A stretch of 64,000 nucleotides of DNA. Origin: Posidonia oceanica (taxonomy: Eukaryota; Streptophyta; Magnoliopsida; Alismatales; Posidoniaceae). A program made the position numbers and the translations under genes. Every line of letters starts with the position of its first letter. Within the stretch, counting starts at the first letter, position 1. This document shows, in pieces, positions 23,833-37,248 of this stretch. The notes below the pieces were generated by a model. That model did no database searches. It worked only from the letters and a program-made list of their open reading frames with translations, and had not been told where the DNA came from. Location of the stretch: contig JAZBRS010000026.1 of the NCBI GenBank assembly GCA_037176725.1, positions 59,188,501-59,252,500 on the forward strand, given 5' to 3'.

Positions 23833-25146
23833 ATTAGACTAGACTCCGACTTTCGTTCCCGGCTTTTCGCTCGCTTGTTTTGCAGCTTTGTCTGCCTTGT
23901 GTGCCTTCTTCGCCTGTTTTGCTCGCTTTTCTGTGCAAACTCCTAGCGAGTCGCTTCGTAGCTACTTTGCTTAAGTTTTGCTCCCCTTTGTCTCGGTTTG
24001 CGCTTTCTTTTGCTTGGCTTTGCTCATTTGCCTGTCTATTTACTTGTTGTCTTGCTTATGCTCTTATTTCTTTTACAGTCTGCTTACTTTTACTTTGCTT
24101 TGCCTCACTTGCTCATTATTACTTTAATTCTTGCACATTGCATGTCTACATACTTTGTTTGGCTAAAATACATGCTTTTTGAATGATAAATGCTTCTTTT
24201 ACACTCTTGCTATGTCACTACACACGCACATACTATGCTTACATGCCTTTTGACTTGATGGATGTTTTTTCTTCACCATCATATTCACAAACACTCGCAC
24301 ATGCCATGCACATGCCTTTTGTTGTGTTGTATGATTGTTTGCCTGCCATGCTTGACTGATTTTCTTCCCTTTCGCACTTGCCATACTTAGGATAGTAGAG
24401 ATTTGTTTGCTTCCCCCATGGTTAACTAAAAAATGCAAGTAAAAAGAACTTCTAGGAGCAACTAGAGACTACAAACAATCCTTCACTCCCTCTGGTTAAT
24501 AAAATCTGCAAGATAAAAAAACTCTAATCATTTTGCATAAGCATCATATAGGGCATGCATTCTTCTCCTCTGAGTCCACCTACTAGTCTGCGAAGGACGG
24601 TCCCGGCCACTTGTTCCACTGCTTTGGGCGTGGCATGAGTTGGTCGGTCCGTCCCCTCCTTGTCCGGGGGTCGTGTCGGTGTTAGTAGAGGGTACCACCC
24701 ACGCTTTGGCGGGGTAGAGGCCACCAACGCACCACCCTGTCATTACCTGAGCTTTGGGCCGGGAGTTAGATAGGGGACCTACTTTTTCTGACCTGAGTCG
24801 GTGACCCGTACATCCAGGGATACCCGGAGTAGACAACCTTGCTAGGAAACACTAGTTAGGTAAGGGGGCATACTAGAAAGCATGCACATCATTCATGCCA
24901 CTTAACTAACTCATTTGCATTCATCTTTTAGTTTCTAACCCTAATTTGCTTCTGTTGTGTCAGCGTGATCGGTAAGCGAGCTTCTCTTTGCCAGGGCTCG
25001 AGTATCGACCCTCGTTGACGCCCTTTTGCGGCTTAGTTCGCGACCATTCCCCTTCCGAGCTATTCGCACTTGCGACGATAGCTCCTCTTAGGAAGCACCG
25101 CTTGAACACTCGTCGCAGCCCTATTCTCACGCGATCTAGGTCAGCA
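23833..25146 (+). other. 5' leader of unit B
   Basis: Untranslated leader. The T-rich first part (23870-24200) has GCTTGC-type words. The block 24545-24835 is conserved with C and recognisably with A, including a CCCCTCC..GTCCGGGGG segment and the GAGGGTACCACCC segment. A candidate splice donor GATCG|GTAAGC has its GT at 24972. From the TTG at 24988 the frame is open into gag. Confidence 0.75.
24972..24977 (+). promoter_or_regulatory. candidate 5' splice site before gag (unit B)
   Basis: GTAAGC after GATCG. The same donor-like site is at 49589 in C, and a GTGAGT variant at 11224 (minus) in A. A pairing with the acceptor at 38007 would join the leader to ORF3. A short local intron ending at the TTTGCCAG just downstream would be under 30 nt, too short for plants. 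Confidence 0.4.
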
Positions 25147-28100
25147 ATGGCCCAGTACGTTAGTGAGCCTCTTTTCACTTCTGTCACGGAGGGTGTTTCC
25201 ATTCCGGCCCCTCCGGTTGCACCTTCTGTCCCCCTTGTTCCCCCTCCGACGCCAGGGTTTCCTCCTCTGACGTCTCTAGGTTCTCAGTACACCCCGGGAC
25301 AGTGGCAAGCCTCCCTTCCTCCGGATCCGGTCGCCGAGTCTATCTTGACGACAATTACCCGCATTTCGGAGACGCCACTGCCCCCTCCTTCTCAGGGATA
25401 CGTCGCTTTCGACATCCCTTCCACCGCTGCTGCGACCTTTTCGGTAGAATCCTTCCCTCTCGGACAGTCTGTGTCCGTGCCACTTGTTTCTCAGCCCCTG
25501 CCGGCACTGCACTTCAGCGTCCCCACCGCCGAGACGCCCGAAGCACAGTACCAGCACCTGATGGAGCTTGCCCAGAGACTGCAGGGCATGGCTCTATCAG
25601 TTCGTCCTTCTTCTGTCTCTGTCGTCCCTGAGGTTCCTTTGAGGCCAGTTCCTGCATTTCATGCATCAACCTCTGCACCCCCGCCTCGACCATCGTCTCA
25701 ACTGCTCACGGTTCCGACGATGGGGGCCCGTCTAACGCCTCCCGCTGCACAACACTTAGCACAGCACGCTCCACTTCCCTCTGGTGGTCAGTCCTTTGGA
25801 CCGGCTGGAGCCCAATACCCCACTGGCTCGCTGTCTGGCACTCCGCCTGTACAGCAACTGGTGCTCCGTCATCCTACCCCTATCACAGCACAGCATGGCA
25901 TTTATTCTTCTCCTCTTCACCAGGTTCAGCATCCTGCATACACTCCTGCATACACAGTCCCCCAGCACGGATACGCCGGCCATCCCGTTGCTCCACCAGG
26001 CGACGCTATGGTAGATCTGGAGGAGCACTTAGGTGCGACCCATTCGACGTATGTGCTCGCTACCCCTGCTGATCCCTCTCCTACAGCAGCAATTCCAGAC
26101 CCCATCAATAACCGGATGGACGTCTTGGAGAAGGCACTACGACTAGTGCAGGGTATTGAGCACCAGACCTACCAATTCCGGGACCTCTGCTGCTTTCCAG
26201 AGGCGGTACTCCCTCCGAAGTTCAAAATCCCAGACTTCGAGAAGTATAATGGTAGGGGTTGCCCCGTAGCACACTTGAAGGCGTATTGCGGTGATCTCGC
26301 TCAGCTTCAGGCTGACGAGAGGTTGCTGATCCGCTTGTTCCAGAAAAGTTTGACCGGGCCGGCACTCAAGTGGTTCACATCACTTGATATGTCAGCCATC
26401 AAGACTTGGAACGACCTCAGTCAGGCGTTCCTGGAACAATACTCCTTCAACCTCCATCTTGTCCCAAAGAGGACGGACTTGATCGCTATCAAGCAGAACT
26501 CTAGCGAGCCGTTCAGGGAGTACGTCGGCCGCTGGCGCGCCCTTGCCTCTCAGGTCCGAGATAGACCCTCTGACGAGGAATCTATAAAGATCGTTATCAA
26601 AGGGGCGCAGCCGTCTCTCGGAGCTCTGCTTAGCATCCAACCAGTCACTACTTTTGCGGCACTCATCAGAGCTGGAGCGCACGTGGAGAGTTCTTTGCGG
26701 AGTGGCAACTTCCCGGCTCTCTCTACGTTCGCTAAGCAGGCAGTGATCAACAGCAGCAGTGCCAACAGCAGCGCCTCCAACAACAACAACAGCGGCAGCA
26801 GCAACAACCGCCCGAAGAGGAAGGATTCGCCGAAACCTGCTGTTGCATTCGTCGATTCTCCTGCTGTGCCTGTTCGCTTGCCGTCCCAGCCTGCCCCAGC
26901 TCAGATAGTGTACGCTCCTGCATCTAGGAATCCACACACACCGCACATCACTACCACCGCTAGACCGGTCTATCCTGCCGCACCGGTCCAGCAAGGCTCA
27001 CACCCAAGGCAAAGAAGACCACCTGCTGAGAGGAGGAATTTCACCCCACTGGTGGAACCACTCACGGTCATTTTGCCGAAGGTGGCATCGCTCCTGAAGT
27101 TCCCGGAGGTTCGTCCGCCGCCAAGCCCTCTGCCGCATTGGTTTAGGCCGGACCTCTTCTGCAATTTCCATCGAAGCGTCGGGCATTCGACGGACAATTG
27201 CTTCTCCCTACGGAACGCGATTCAGGACCTGATCGAATCGGGAACGATTGTGATCGACACGCACGAGGCTTCCACTCAAGCACACACTCATGCATCTGCA
27301 TCTCCAGCTGTTCCCCCGCATTCTGGCATCGTCCGCCAACCTTTACCGGAGCACTCTTATCCGGGAGGGGCGGGAACCTCAGGCGTCCACTCTGTCTTTC
27401 CTTCCGGGCCCGCTACTTTTGTAGTAGACCCTTCCGATCTTATCTCTGACATCTCTGAGCCTTTCCCAGTCAGTCTCTATCTTGCGGCAGTCACCGGCTC
27501 CGAGTTGGGAATCCATTTGGTCCGACCGCGTGCTAGGCCGGAGCGCCCTCTCGCGCCTCCCACCGTGCTCCCTCAGGCTCAATCCCCTGTACACCTTTTG
27601 GCCAGAGCCCAGCCTAGTTCTCCCATTCACCTTCTAGGGCAGCCCCAGCTACACCTTCTAGGCAGACCTCAACCTGCCCCGGCCTTCCCACCCCAACAAC
27701 CATATCCCCTAGATAGACCTCAAAATCCTGTAGGTCCCCCTATAACGCCTCCTGTGCTCGCAGCACATGCCCCAGTCGTCATTGATTTGACCCTGGACAC
27801 CCATCGTGTACCCTACAGCTACGCCACAGAAATGTGCACGGAAGTAACGCGATTGGGGAGGGTTTATAGGCCCCCAGCACCGGCAACGAGGCCAACTCAC
27901 CCTAGACCTGTTATGCCCCCACTCTCAAGCCAACCCATAGCAGATCCAACTCCCGATCAGCCTACAGTTGGACAAATCCCAACCCAGCCTGTAGTAACCC
28001 AGCTTCCTTCCACTACCCCCTTAGAACCTACTAGAACCACCCCTCCAGCTGCTAGGAGAAGCCAACCCAAAGCAGACCTAACCTCCCAGCTTAAGAAGGT

Positions 28101-31100
28101 CAAAGCTGACATCTCCATCTGGGATTTGATCCACACTTCTGCCGAACACCGCGAAGCCTTTCTTCGTGTGTTTCAGGCTGCTCGTGTGTCCCAGTCCATT
28201 GAGCCTTCTGCCTTGGAGAGCATGGTTGGGTTAATCGCGGAGCCCCAGGTCATCTCTTTCACGAGTGATGAGCTGCCTCCGGCGGGGATTAACCACAACC
28301 AGCCCCTATTCGTCACGGTGCAGTTCAAAAGCTTCCGCATTCCCCTAACACTGGTTGATAACGGGTCAGGCCTTAATGTCTGCCCCTTGCGTACAGCAAT
28401 CAAGCTCGGATTCAAAGCCGAGGATATCACGCCAGCCGTGAAGGGAATGACTGCTTTTGACAACACTCACCATGACGCTCTAGGAATTCTGATTATCTCT
28501 CTGGCTATCGGTCCGGTCGTCTTCGATTTAGAATTCTATGTCGTCGACTTGAAGCCTAACTTCAATCTTCTGCTTGGGCGCCCTTGGCTCCACAAGCATC
28601 AGGTCCTTCCTTCGACCCTCCATCGAATGATAAAGTACCGTCGCAGTGACGATGTCATTGTCGTCATGGCGGAGAACTTTGAGAAGGAGCGGATCGAAGC
28701 AGTCTCCCCCGTGTCTTCGCAATCTATCCCGTTTGACCCCGAGACTTCTGAAGCCCTATATCGCGTTAATCGGTGCGAGCCGGTTAACTTCGTTCCTGAT
28801 CTTGAACGTGTCAACTCCTTGACCGTTCACAACAACCCCTTTCGAATGGTCGAGAATGTATGTCACAGGTGGGGTTACACAAAGGGTACGCCGCTCGGGC
28901 GTCACGGCCAGGGGATCGCAGAGCCGATCGTAGCAGTGGAGCGAAGGAAGTCTGAAGGTCTCGGTTACGAACCAAAGCTCAACGAAGATCACTGCTTCCA
29001 GCTCAAGGACCATGCACCAGCCATTCCCAGAGACCTCACTAACTTTACCAGTGCAGGAATTCTGGGATCAACCGATTACCAAGTCACAGCGCCGGCAGAG
29101 GATTGGGTGTGTATTGAGGACTACTACTCGGATGAGGAGCAGTCTGATGCAACAGAGGCAGTCCCAATCAGCTCAGCAGAAACAGTGGTCAGAGCAGAGG
29201 CCCCACAGTCAATTTATTCAGCTCTCCCTCTGGCGAAAACAGCAGGCAGCTCAGCAGGCCCTGTGGCAGATTCAAGTTCCCATCCTTCAACAGCCGCATC
29301 AGTTCTCCAGGAACAGTCAGCAGCAGTGCAGGAGTCGGAGACACTCCTCCAAGCAGAACCAAGTATGCTACCAGCGGTCACAGACACATCAGTGCCACTG
29401 CCCCCATCTCTGGAGGGGCAGTCCATCAACTCAGTTAGCAGCGCGGCCCAGCCCGCTCCCTCAGCATCATTTTCAGGAATGCAGCTGGCGCAGTCCACTC
29501 CGCATTCTCCTGACAACCTACAGCAGCTCTCATGGCAAGACCCTATGGCGTCAGAGGCTGCGCTCCCTCAGTCACGGCCCGACACAAAAGGCCAACTGAG
29601 CGCTACATTCTCCGGGCCCTTGAGTCCTCCAAAGAGCACCCCTGCTTATTCTCCAGCAGTGACCCTGGAAGCTTATTCATCAGTAGCACCGCTGGCCTGT
29701 CTATTTGGGCCTTCTACATCTGAACTGCCATCAGCGGACGCGCCCGTGAACCAGATCATGCAGATTCCAAGGGCAGCAATCCGTCTTGCAGCCGGGCCAG
29801 TGCCGCAGGCCCCCGGCGCCTACTACGTCGACTCCCCCTCAGACGAAGAAGAAGGAGTGGCAATAGAAGCCCAGGTCGATTCTTGGATGTCTGACTTAGA
29901 GCTACTCTATCAAGAACAGATCAAGTCAATAGCAGAAGACCTGGCAGATCATCAAGCTGCAGAAAGGAAAGGGAAAGCCGTGGTTACGGACCCTCCTCTG
30001 CAAGAGGACCATGCTTCTGTCATGGTCCTAGAAGACTCAGCAGCGCCGGACTCCCCTAGACTAGATGAGTTCATCACTCTTCAACCAGAAGGCGGGTCTA
30101 GGTGGTTTGTGCAATCCATGCCTCACCTGAGCAACGCATCGAGTGGCAGTAACTAGATCAGCCGCCAGTCCGACATATCCTCCACAAGCACACTAGAAGA
30201 CCCAGAGGGGGGAGCATTAGCAGTAGATGCAGCAGCAGTAGAGCAGAATGCCTCAGCAGCCTCAGCAGCACAGTCGGCAGAGCAGTCAGCAGTATCAGCA
30301 GCAGAGTCAGTTGAGCCCGCAGCAGAATCAGCAGAGCACTCAGCAGAGTCAGTCAGGCCAGAGCAAACAGCAGAAGGAGTAGCTGGGACGGAGGTCGCGC
30401 ACCGAGGCTACAAGAATACTCGAGTAAGCATGACCATCCTAAAGCGTCACCAGGGCCAAGCAGCGGAACACATGCACTCTTTTGACATTACAAGCCCTTC
30501 CTTTGAGAAAGAGATCCTCTCGGAACTTATTGCTTATGGAGAGGAGGACGATACGGGCATGGATGAGACTGACGAACCTTTGCCCAAGTTCCGGCCCTAT
30601 GACGACGACCCAGAAGGCCCCAACCTCCATGTTGAAGAAGAAACGGAGGTTGTCAACATTGGCACAGCTGAGGAAGTCAGAGAAGTTTGCATCAGTGCCC
30701 AGCTATCCGCCCAGGCTCGAGCTGAATTCATCGCATTCCTAAAAGAATATGCGGATGTCTTCGCCTGGAGTTATGAAGATATGGTCGGCCTTGACATAGA
30801 GATAGTGGTGCACAATCTGCCATTAAATCCAGATGCCAAGCCAGTAAAGCAGAAGCTGAGAAGATGGCGACCGCAGTGGCTGCTCATGATCAAAGAAGAG
30901 ATAATGAAGCAGTTTGGAGTCAACTTCCTGAAGGTCGTTCTTTATCCTGAATGGCTGGCAAACATTGTACCTGTGCCCAAAAAGGATGGCCGAATCCGAA
31001 TCTGCATCGACTACAGGGACCTGAACAAGGCGAGTCCCAAGGACGACTTTCCATTGCCTCACATTGACGTCCTAGTCGACAATACAGCGGGCCACAAAAT

Positions 31101-33927
31101 GCTCTCCTCCATGGACGGCTTCTCTGGATACAATCAGATCAAAATGGCAGAAGAAGACATGGAAAAGACTTCATTCATCACCCCTTGGGGAGTCTTCTGC
31201 TACCAAGTCATGCCGTTCGGTCTGAAGAATGCTGGTGCAACTTATCAGAGGGCCATGACTGCGCTATTCCACGACCTCATGCACCAAGAAGTGGAGGTCT
31301 ATGTAGACGATATGATTGCCAAAACCAAAGAGCCCGAGGATCATCTTGCCTGTCTCAGAAAGCTCTTTGATCGTCTACGGAAGTACAAGCTGCGCCTAAA
31401 TCCCAAGAAGTGCGTATTCGGGGTGTCTTCTGGCAAACTACTCGGCCACATTGTTAGCCAAAGGGGGATTGAGGTGGACCCGTTGAAAGCGCAAGCCATC
31501 GTGGACATGCCACCCCCTAGAACTGAAAAAGAAGTCAGAAGTCTGCTTGGGCGTTTACAATATATCAGTCGCTTCATTGCACAGCTTACGCCCATCTGTG
31601 AACCCATTTTCAAGCTCTTGAGGAAGAATGCGCAGATTCATTGGAGCGAGGAGTGTCAGGCTGCATTTGCCAAGATCAAGCAGCTGCTGATCAAGCCTCC
31701 TGTCCTGGTCCTGCCTACGCCAGGGAGACCCTTACTTCTCTACCTTTCTACCACACAGCATTCCATGGGCGCCGTCTTGGGCCAACATGACGAATCTGGT
31801 AGAAAGGAGCGCGCCATCTACTACCTGAGCAAGAAATTTAATGAATGCGAAGCCAGGTACAGTACACTAGAGAAGACTTGCCTGTCCCTTGTCTGGGCTG
31901 CACAGAAGTAGAGACACTACATGATGGCATACCCAGTACAGCTCTTATGCCGGCATGATCCTATCAAGTTCCTTTTCCAAAAGCCGGCCATGGTGGGCAG
32001 ATGTGCTAAGTGGCAGGTGTTATTGTCTCAGTACGACATCACCTTTGTCACACAGAAATCCATGAAGGGACAAGCCGTGGCAGACCATCTTGCTGACCTC
32101 CCTCTGCCTGAATACCAACCCCTCCAGACGCAGTTCCCTGATGAAGATATTCTCTTTGCAATGGAGGACTCTGAGCAGAAAGATCCTGAAGAAGCAGAGG
32201 AATGGCGGCTCTACTTTGATGGTGCAGTCAACAAGAAGGGCCGAGGCGTAGGCGCAGTGCTGACCACGCCCCAAGGACAGATGACTCCTTTCGCAAGGAA
32301 GCTGACTTTCACCTGCACAAACAACGAAGCAGAATACGAAGCGTGCATCCTAGGGTTGAAAGTCGCCCTCGAACATGAGGCGCAGAAGCTGCATGTGCAC
32401 GGCGATGCCATGCTAGTGATTTCTCAAGTGAACGGCGATTGGAGGACAAAAGATCCCAAGCTCGTGCCGTATCACGAACACCTGCTGAGGCTGATGGAAA
32501 AATTCAAGAGCATCCGCTTCACGTACCTGAACAGAGCAAAGAACGCGTATGCAGACGCACTAGCAACTCTGGCATCCTGGCTCACCATTTCAGAAGACAG
32601 CACTGTGGATGTATCAGTCACTCGCATTGAACAGCCTGCATACTGCATGAGCATAGAAGAAGCGGATCCTGCAGAGGGACAGCCCTGGTATCAAAACATA
32701 AAATCTTTTCTGGAGTCTGGTAGCTTTCCCCCTAATACCTCGGCAGCGGACAAGAGAACTCTGGCGTGTCTGGCGTCAAAGTATGTGCTAGGGGCTGGGC
32801 AGCTGTACAGAAGGTCATACAATCAGATGCTGTTGCGCTGCCTGGACAAATCAGAGGCTAACACGCTGATGCTTCAAGTGCATGCGGGGACCTGTGGCCC
32901 GCACATGAACGGCGTCCTCCTAGCCAAGATGATTATGCTTCAAGGATATTTCTGGCAGACCATGGAAGCCGACTACTGCCGGTTCGTGCGTAGATGCCAC
33001 AACTGTCAAATCCATGGTAACTTCATCAAGGCCCCTCCACATCAGCTGCACAACATGTCTTCGCCATGGCCTTTCTCCACCTAGGGGATCGATGTCATTG
33101 GCGCCATCCACCCTGCTGCTTCAAATGGTCATCGCTACATTCTGGTAGCGATCGATTACTTTACCAAGTGGGTGGAAGCAGCCTCTTACAGAACAGTCAC
33201 CGCTGTGGCAACAGAAAAATTTATCAGAAACAATATCGTTGCCCGATATGGGGTCCCGCATTCCGTCGTCTCTGATAACGGCTCAAACTTCATTGCCAAA
33301 AGGATCGAAGAATACCTGCAGAATCTCAAGATCAAGCATCATCGATCCTCGCCCTATCGGCCACAGATGAACGGAGCAGTGGAATCTGCAAACAAGAACA
33401 TTGTCAAGATAGTGAAGAAAATGGCAGAAACCCACAAGGATTGGCACGACAAGCTCCCGTACGCGCTCTGGGCGTACAGGACATCAATCCGAACCTCTAC
33501 AGGAGCCACCCCGTACTCTCTGGTGTACGGCATGGAAGCGGTGTTACCTGTTGAAGTGGAGATCCCCTCCTTGCGGATCCTGCGGGAAGCTGAGTTGAAA
33601 GAAGCAGAATGAGTCGAAGACCGCTGCGTCCAACTAAACCTGATTGATGAGCGCAGATTGCAAGCCATGCACAATGCTCACTGCTATCAGAGGCGGATGG
33701 CCAGAGCATTCTTGAAGAAGGTCCAGCCCAGAAGCTTCCAGCCAGGGGACCTTGTCTTGCGCGCCATTCATTTGCCTGACGGTCGAGGGAAATTCCGACC
33801 CAATTGGCGTGGCCCCTTTGTGGTCAAGCAGATCTTTTCGGGAGGCACTGTAACTCTTGAGGATATGGACCGGGTCGAGCAGTCTGAGCCCGTCAACCTC
33901 TGCTATCTGAAGAAGTACTATCAGTAG
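25147..33927 (+). pseudogene. gag-pol: gag-PR-RT-RNH-INT polyprotein of unit B
   Basis: Single frame of 2,926 codons from ATG 25147 (MAQ) to TAG 33925-33927. The gag core follows the YQFRDLCCFPEAV motif. The CHHC knuckle begins at residue 672, protease VDNGSG has its Asp at 1071, and RT YVDD is at 2052-2055. The Gypsy RNase H remnant, archaeal-type RNase H (YFDGAVNKKG) and integrase with HHCC, DDE core and a GPF module (NWRGPF) follow. There is no chromodomain. Premature stops are TAG 30154 (Gln in C), TAG 31909 (Leu in C), TAG 33082 (Trp in C) and TGA 33610 (Trp in C). No frameshift. A similar protein frame continues upstream of the ATG to 24988 without an ATG. It is followed by a duplicated INT end (35398). 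Confidence 0.92.
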
Positions 33928-34455
33928 CCGAAAGCGGCCCCGTTGCAGATGCCCTTCTTCCACCTGCACTCGCATTCTCGCCTTCTTGCATTCCTTCTCT
34001 TCAAATCATCATCATCATCCTTTCGATTCTTGCTTTCTTTCTTTTCAAATCATCATCGTCATCTTCTCAAACATCGCATCTTCGGCCCGGTGATGACAAC
34101 CGGAAGTGCTTGCCTGCTCTGGAAAGAGTCACCCTGCCTCACCTGGCACTACTTAGATGTCTTAGCAAGTGAGGGAGCCACCACCAATAAGGACGGGCGA
34201 ACCGCTCAATCTCACAAGGACATACACCTCTGAGGAAGAAAAAATGTTAGGTTGTGAGCTTGAAAAAAGTGAGAATAGACATCTAGGTTTGGGCACCTCC
34301 AAGGAACAGAAGACGAAGACAGAAGCCGGCCCTAGAGATAGGAGTGTGCAGTCTAACCTTGCTCCTTCTACCCATCACACAGCAGACCCAAAGCCTAAAT
34401 CCATTACAATTCGAGCACCCTTCTTTTGCCACCAGGATGGGGATAGCGAAAGCCT

Positions 34456-34608
34456 AAAGAAAAAAAAAAAAAAAGAAAGAAAAGAAAAAAAAAAGGAAAA
34501 AGATCAAGCAAAAAAAAAAAAGGGAAAAGAGATAGAACAAAAACAAAAACAAAAAAGGAGAAAAGCAAGCAAAACAAAAAAAGAAGAAGAGAAGAAAAGG
34601 GCAAAGGT
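34456..34608 (+). repeat. A/G-rich tract in spacer copy 1
   Basis: About 150 nt of A with interspersed G and rare C. Equivalent tracts are at 37111-37248, 59186-59320 and, on the minus strand, 1640-1740. Length varies between copies as expected for slippage. Confidence 0.8.
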
Positions 34609-34978
34609 AGCCCAAAAAACACAGGCACCGTTATCCCCCATACTTCACTAGAGATCCCCAGCATGTCAAGCCTGGAAAAGGGGTCTACCACATCCTCCCA
34701 AGAGCAAATACATACCTTCTCCTAGCTAGGGGTAGAGAAAGACTGCATACCTATGAGGGAGAAACCTTTCAAAAAAAAGAGAGAGCTGAAAGAATAGGTG
34801 TAGGTCCTGAGAGTGCAGCCAGTAGCCTGTCCTCACCACATCACCACCTGTATAATGTCAACAACCTGTTCCGGAGCGCCACCAATAAGCCGAGAGTCTG
34901 AGTAGGACCCAGTGAGTCAAGGACCACTCCCTTCCTCTGCAGCAGGCACCAAAGCACTCCGTACGCTGAGGGCACCTA

Positions 34979-35140
34979 AGCATACCCATCCATTCAAGCA
35001 TACCCATCCACCTAAGCATACCCATCCATTCAAGCATACCCATCCACCTAAGCATACCCATCCATTCAAGCATACCCATCCACCCAAGCATACCCATCCA
35101 CCCAAGCATATCCATCCATTCAAGCATACTCATTCGTCCA
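34979..35140 (+). repeat. 18-bp tandem repeat in spacer copy 1
   Basis: About nine units of AAGCATACCCATCCACCT alternating with a CCATTC ending. The second B copy and unit C have only one or two degenerate units at this place (37627-37680, 59700-59755), so the array expanded in this copy. Confidence 0.85.
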
Positions 35141-35397
35141 GTAATATTCATCCTCGTAAGCATATCACTGGCATCTTGCATTCATGCATCTTCTTTCTTT
35201 CCTTTCCCCTTCCGCCAATCTCTCCGCTCTGCAACACGCTCAGGCCCTGAGACAGTACTTCTCCCTAGCAGAGCACATCGACGACACTCGAACTGCGCTG
35301 GTCCAGACCTCCTGCCAGCCCTCGCCCCCGCATTCGCCAGACTGCTGCCAATTCCCTTTGTTTATCAGTGCTTAATTGCTATGTTCTGTTATCACTT

Positions 35398-36538
35398 TGC
35401 TAGGGCCAGGCAGCTGTACAGAAGATCATACAACCAGATGCTACTGCGCTGCCTGAACAAATCGGAGGCCGACACGCTGATGCTTCAAGTGCATGCGGGA
35501 ACTTGTGGCCCACACATGAACGGCGTCCTCCTGGCCAAGAAGATCATGCTTCAAGGATATTTCTGGCAGACCATGGAAGCCGACTGCTGCCGGTTCGTGC
35601 GTAGATGCCATAACTGTCAAATTCATGGTAACTTCATCAAGGCCTCTCCACATCAGCTGCACAACATGTCTTCGCCATGGCCTTTCTCCACCTGGGGGAT
35701 CGATGTCATCGGCGCCATCCACCCCGCTGCTTCAAATGGTCATCGTTACATTCTCGTAGCGATCGATTACTTTACCAAGTGGGTGGAAGCGGCCTCTTAC
35801 AGGACAGTCACCGCTGCGGCAACAGAAAAATTTATCAGAAACAATATTGTTGCCCGGTATGGGGTCCCGTACTCTGTCATCTCGGATAACGGCTCAAACT
35901 TTATTGCCAAAAGGATCGAAGAATACCTGCAAAGTCTCAAGATCAAGCACCATCGATCCTCGCCTTATCGGCCTCAGATGAACGGAGCAGTGGAATCTGC
36001 AAACAAGAACATTGTCAAGATCCTGAAGAAAATGGCAGAAATCCACAAGGATTGGCATGACAAGCTCCCGTACGCACTCTGGGCGTACAGGACATCAATA
36101 CGGACCTCTACAGGAGCCACCCCGTACTCTCTGGTGTACGGCATGGAAGCAGTGTTACCTGTTGAAGTGGAGATCCCCTCTCTGCGGATCCTGCGGGAAG
36201 CTGAGTTGGAAGAAGCAGAATGGGTCGAAGACCGCTGCGTCCAACTGAACTTGATTGATGAGCGCAGATTGCAAGCTATGCACAACGCTCACTACTATCA
36301 GAAGCGGATGGCCAGAGCATTCTTGAAGAAGGTCCAGCCCAGAAGCTTTCAGCCAGGGGACCTTGTCTTGCGCGCCATTCATTTGCCTGACGGTCGAGGG
36401 AAATTCCGACCCAATTGGCGCGGCCCCTTTGTGGTCAAACAGATCTTCTCGGGAGGCGCTGTGACTCTTGAGGATATGGACCAGATTGAGCAGTCTGAGC
36501 CCGTCAACCTCTGCTATCTCAAGAAGTACTATCAGTAG
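35398..36538 (+). pseudogene. duplicated C-terminal pol fragment (end of RNH linker plus integrase), unit B
   Basis: Open frame of about 380 codons, free of stops to TAG 36536-36538. It is colinear with 32786-33927 of B and nearly identical to 57472-58612 of C. It starts inside pol (QLYRRSYNQ) and contains the HHCC, the DDE core and the GPF module of integrase, but has no protease, RT or RNase H and no start of its own family type. The first 17 codons in frame come from spacer sequence. It cannot be reached in frame from the upstream polyprotein (different frame, stop at 33925). It is a rearrangement product rather than a gene. Confidence 0.88.
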
Positions 36539-37110
36539 CCGAAAGCGGCCCCGTTGCAGATGCCCTTCTCCCACTTGCATTTTCATTCTCGCCTTCTTGC
36601 TTCAACTCTGTTTCAAATCATCATCGTCATCCTTTCAACTCTTACATCCCTATTCAAATCATCATCATCGTCATCCTTTCAGCTCTTGCCCCCTTTCTTT
36701 TCAAATCATCATCGTCATTCTCTCAAGCATTGTATCTTTAGCCCGGTGATGACAACCGGAAGTGCTTGCCTGCTCTGGAAAGAGTCACCCTGCCTCACCC
36801 GGCACTACTTAGATGTCTTAGCAAGTGAGGGAGCCACCACCAGTGAGGACAGGCAAACTGTCTAATCTCGTAAGGACATACATCTCTGAGAGAGAAAAAT
36901 GTTAGGATGTGAATCTGAAAAGGTGAGAGTAGACATCTAGGCTTGGGCACGTCCAAGGAACAGAAGACGAAGACACAGGCCGGCCCTAGAGATAAGGGTG
37001 TGCAGTCTAGCCCAGTTCCTTCTACCCATCACACAGCAGACCCAAAGCCTAAATCTATTACAATTCAAGCTCCCTCCTTTTGCCACCAAAATGGGGATAG
37101 CAGAAGCCTA

Positions 37111-37112
37111 GC

Positions 37113-37145
<33 letters not shown>

Positions 37146-37248
37146 AAAAAAAAGAAAGAGAAAAGAGAAGAGATAGAACAAAAAACCCAAAAAAAAAAAG
37201 GGAGGAAAAAGCAAGCAAAAAAAAAAAGAAAAAAAGAAGAAAAGGGCA
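37111..37248 (+). repeat. A/G-rich tract in spacer copy 2
   Basis: Runs of up to 20 A broken by GAAG and GGGAGG words and AACCC/CAAGC interruptions. The C counterpart differs mainly in run lengths. Confidence 0.8.

Larger units (their letters stand above)
33928..35397 (+). other. INT-ORF3 spacer, first copy in unit B
   Basis: Non-coding. It has ATC/CATC microsatellite-like runs (34000-34070), the GGTGATGACAACCGGAAGTGC segment, the A/G tract, and a final part ending TGCTATGTTCTGTTATCAC. At 35398 it joins, through TGCTA, to the middle of pol instead of running on to ORF3. It differs from the second copy by about 4% plus indels. Confidence 0.8.

Noticed and set aside
24972..24999. Mini-intron between GTAAGC and TTTGCCAG before gag in B
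   Set aside because: Under 30 nt, shorter than plant introns known to splice. The donor may instead pair with a distant acceptor.
35381..36538. A second, independent integrase gene
   Set aside because: It begins in the middle of pol after a microhomology join and its first codons are spacer sequence, so it is a rearrangement product.
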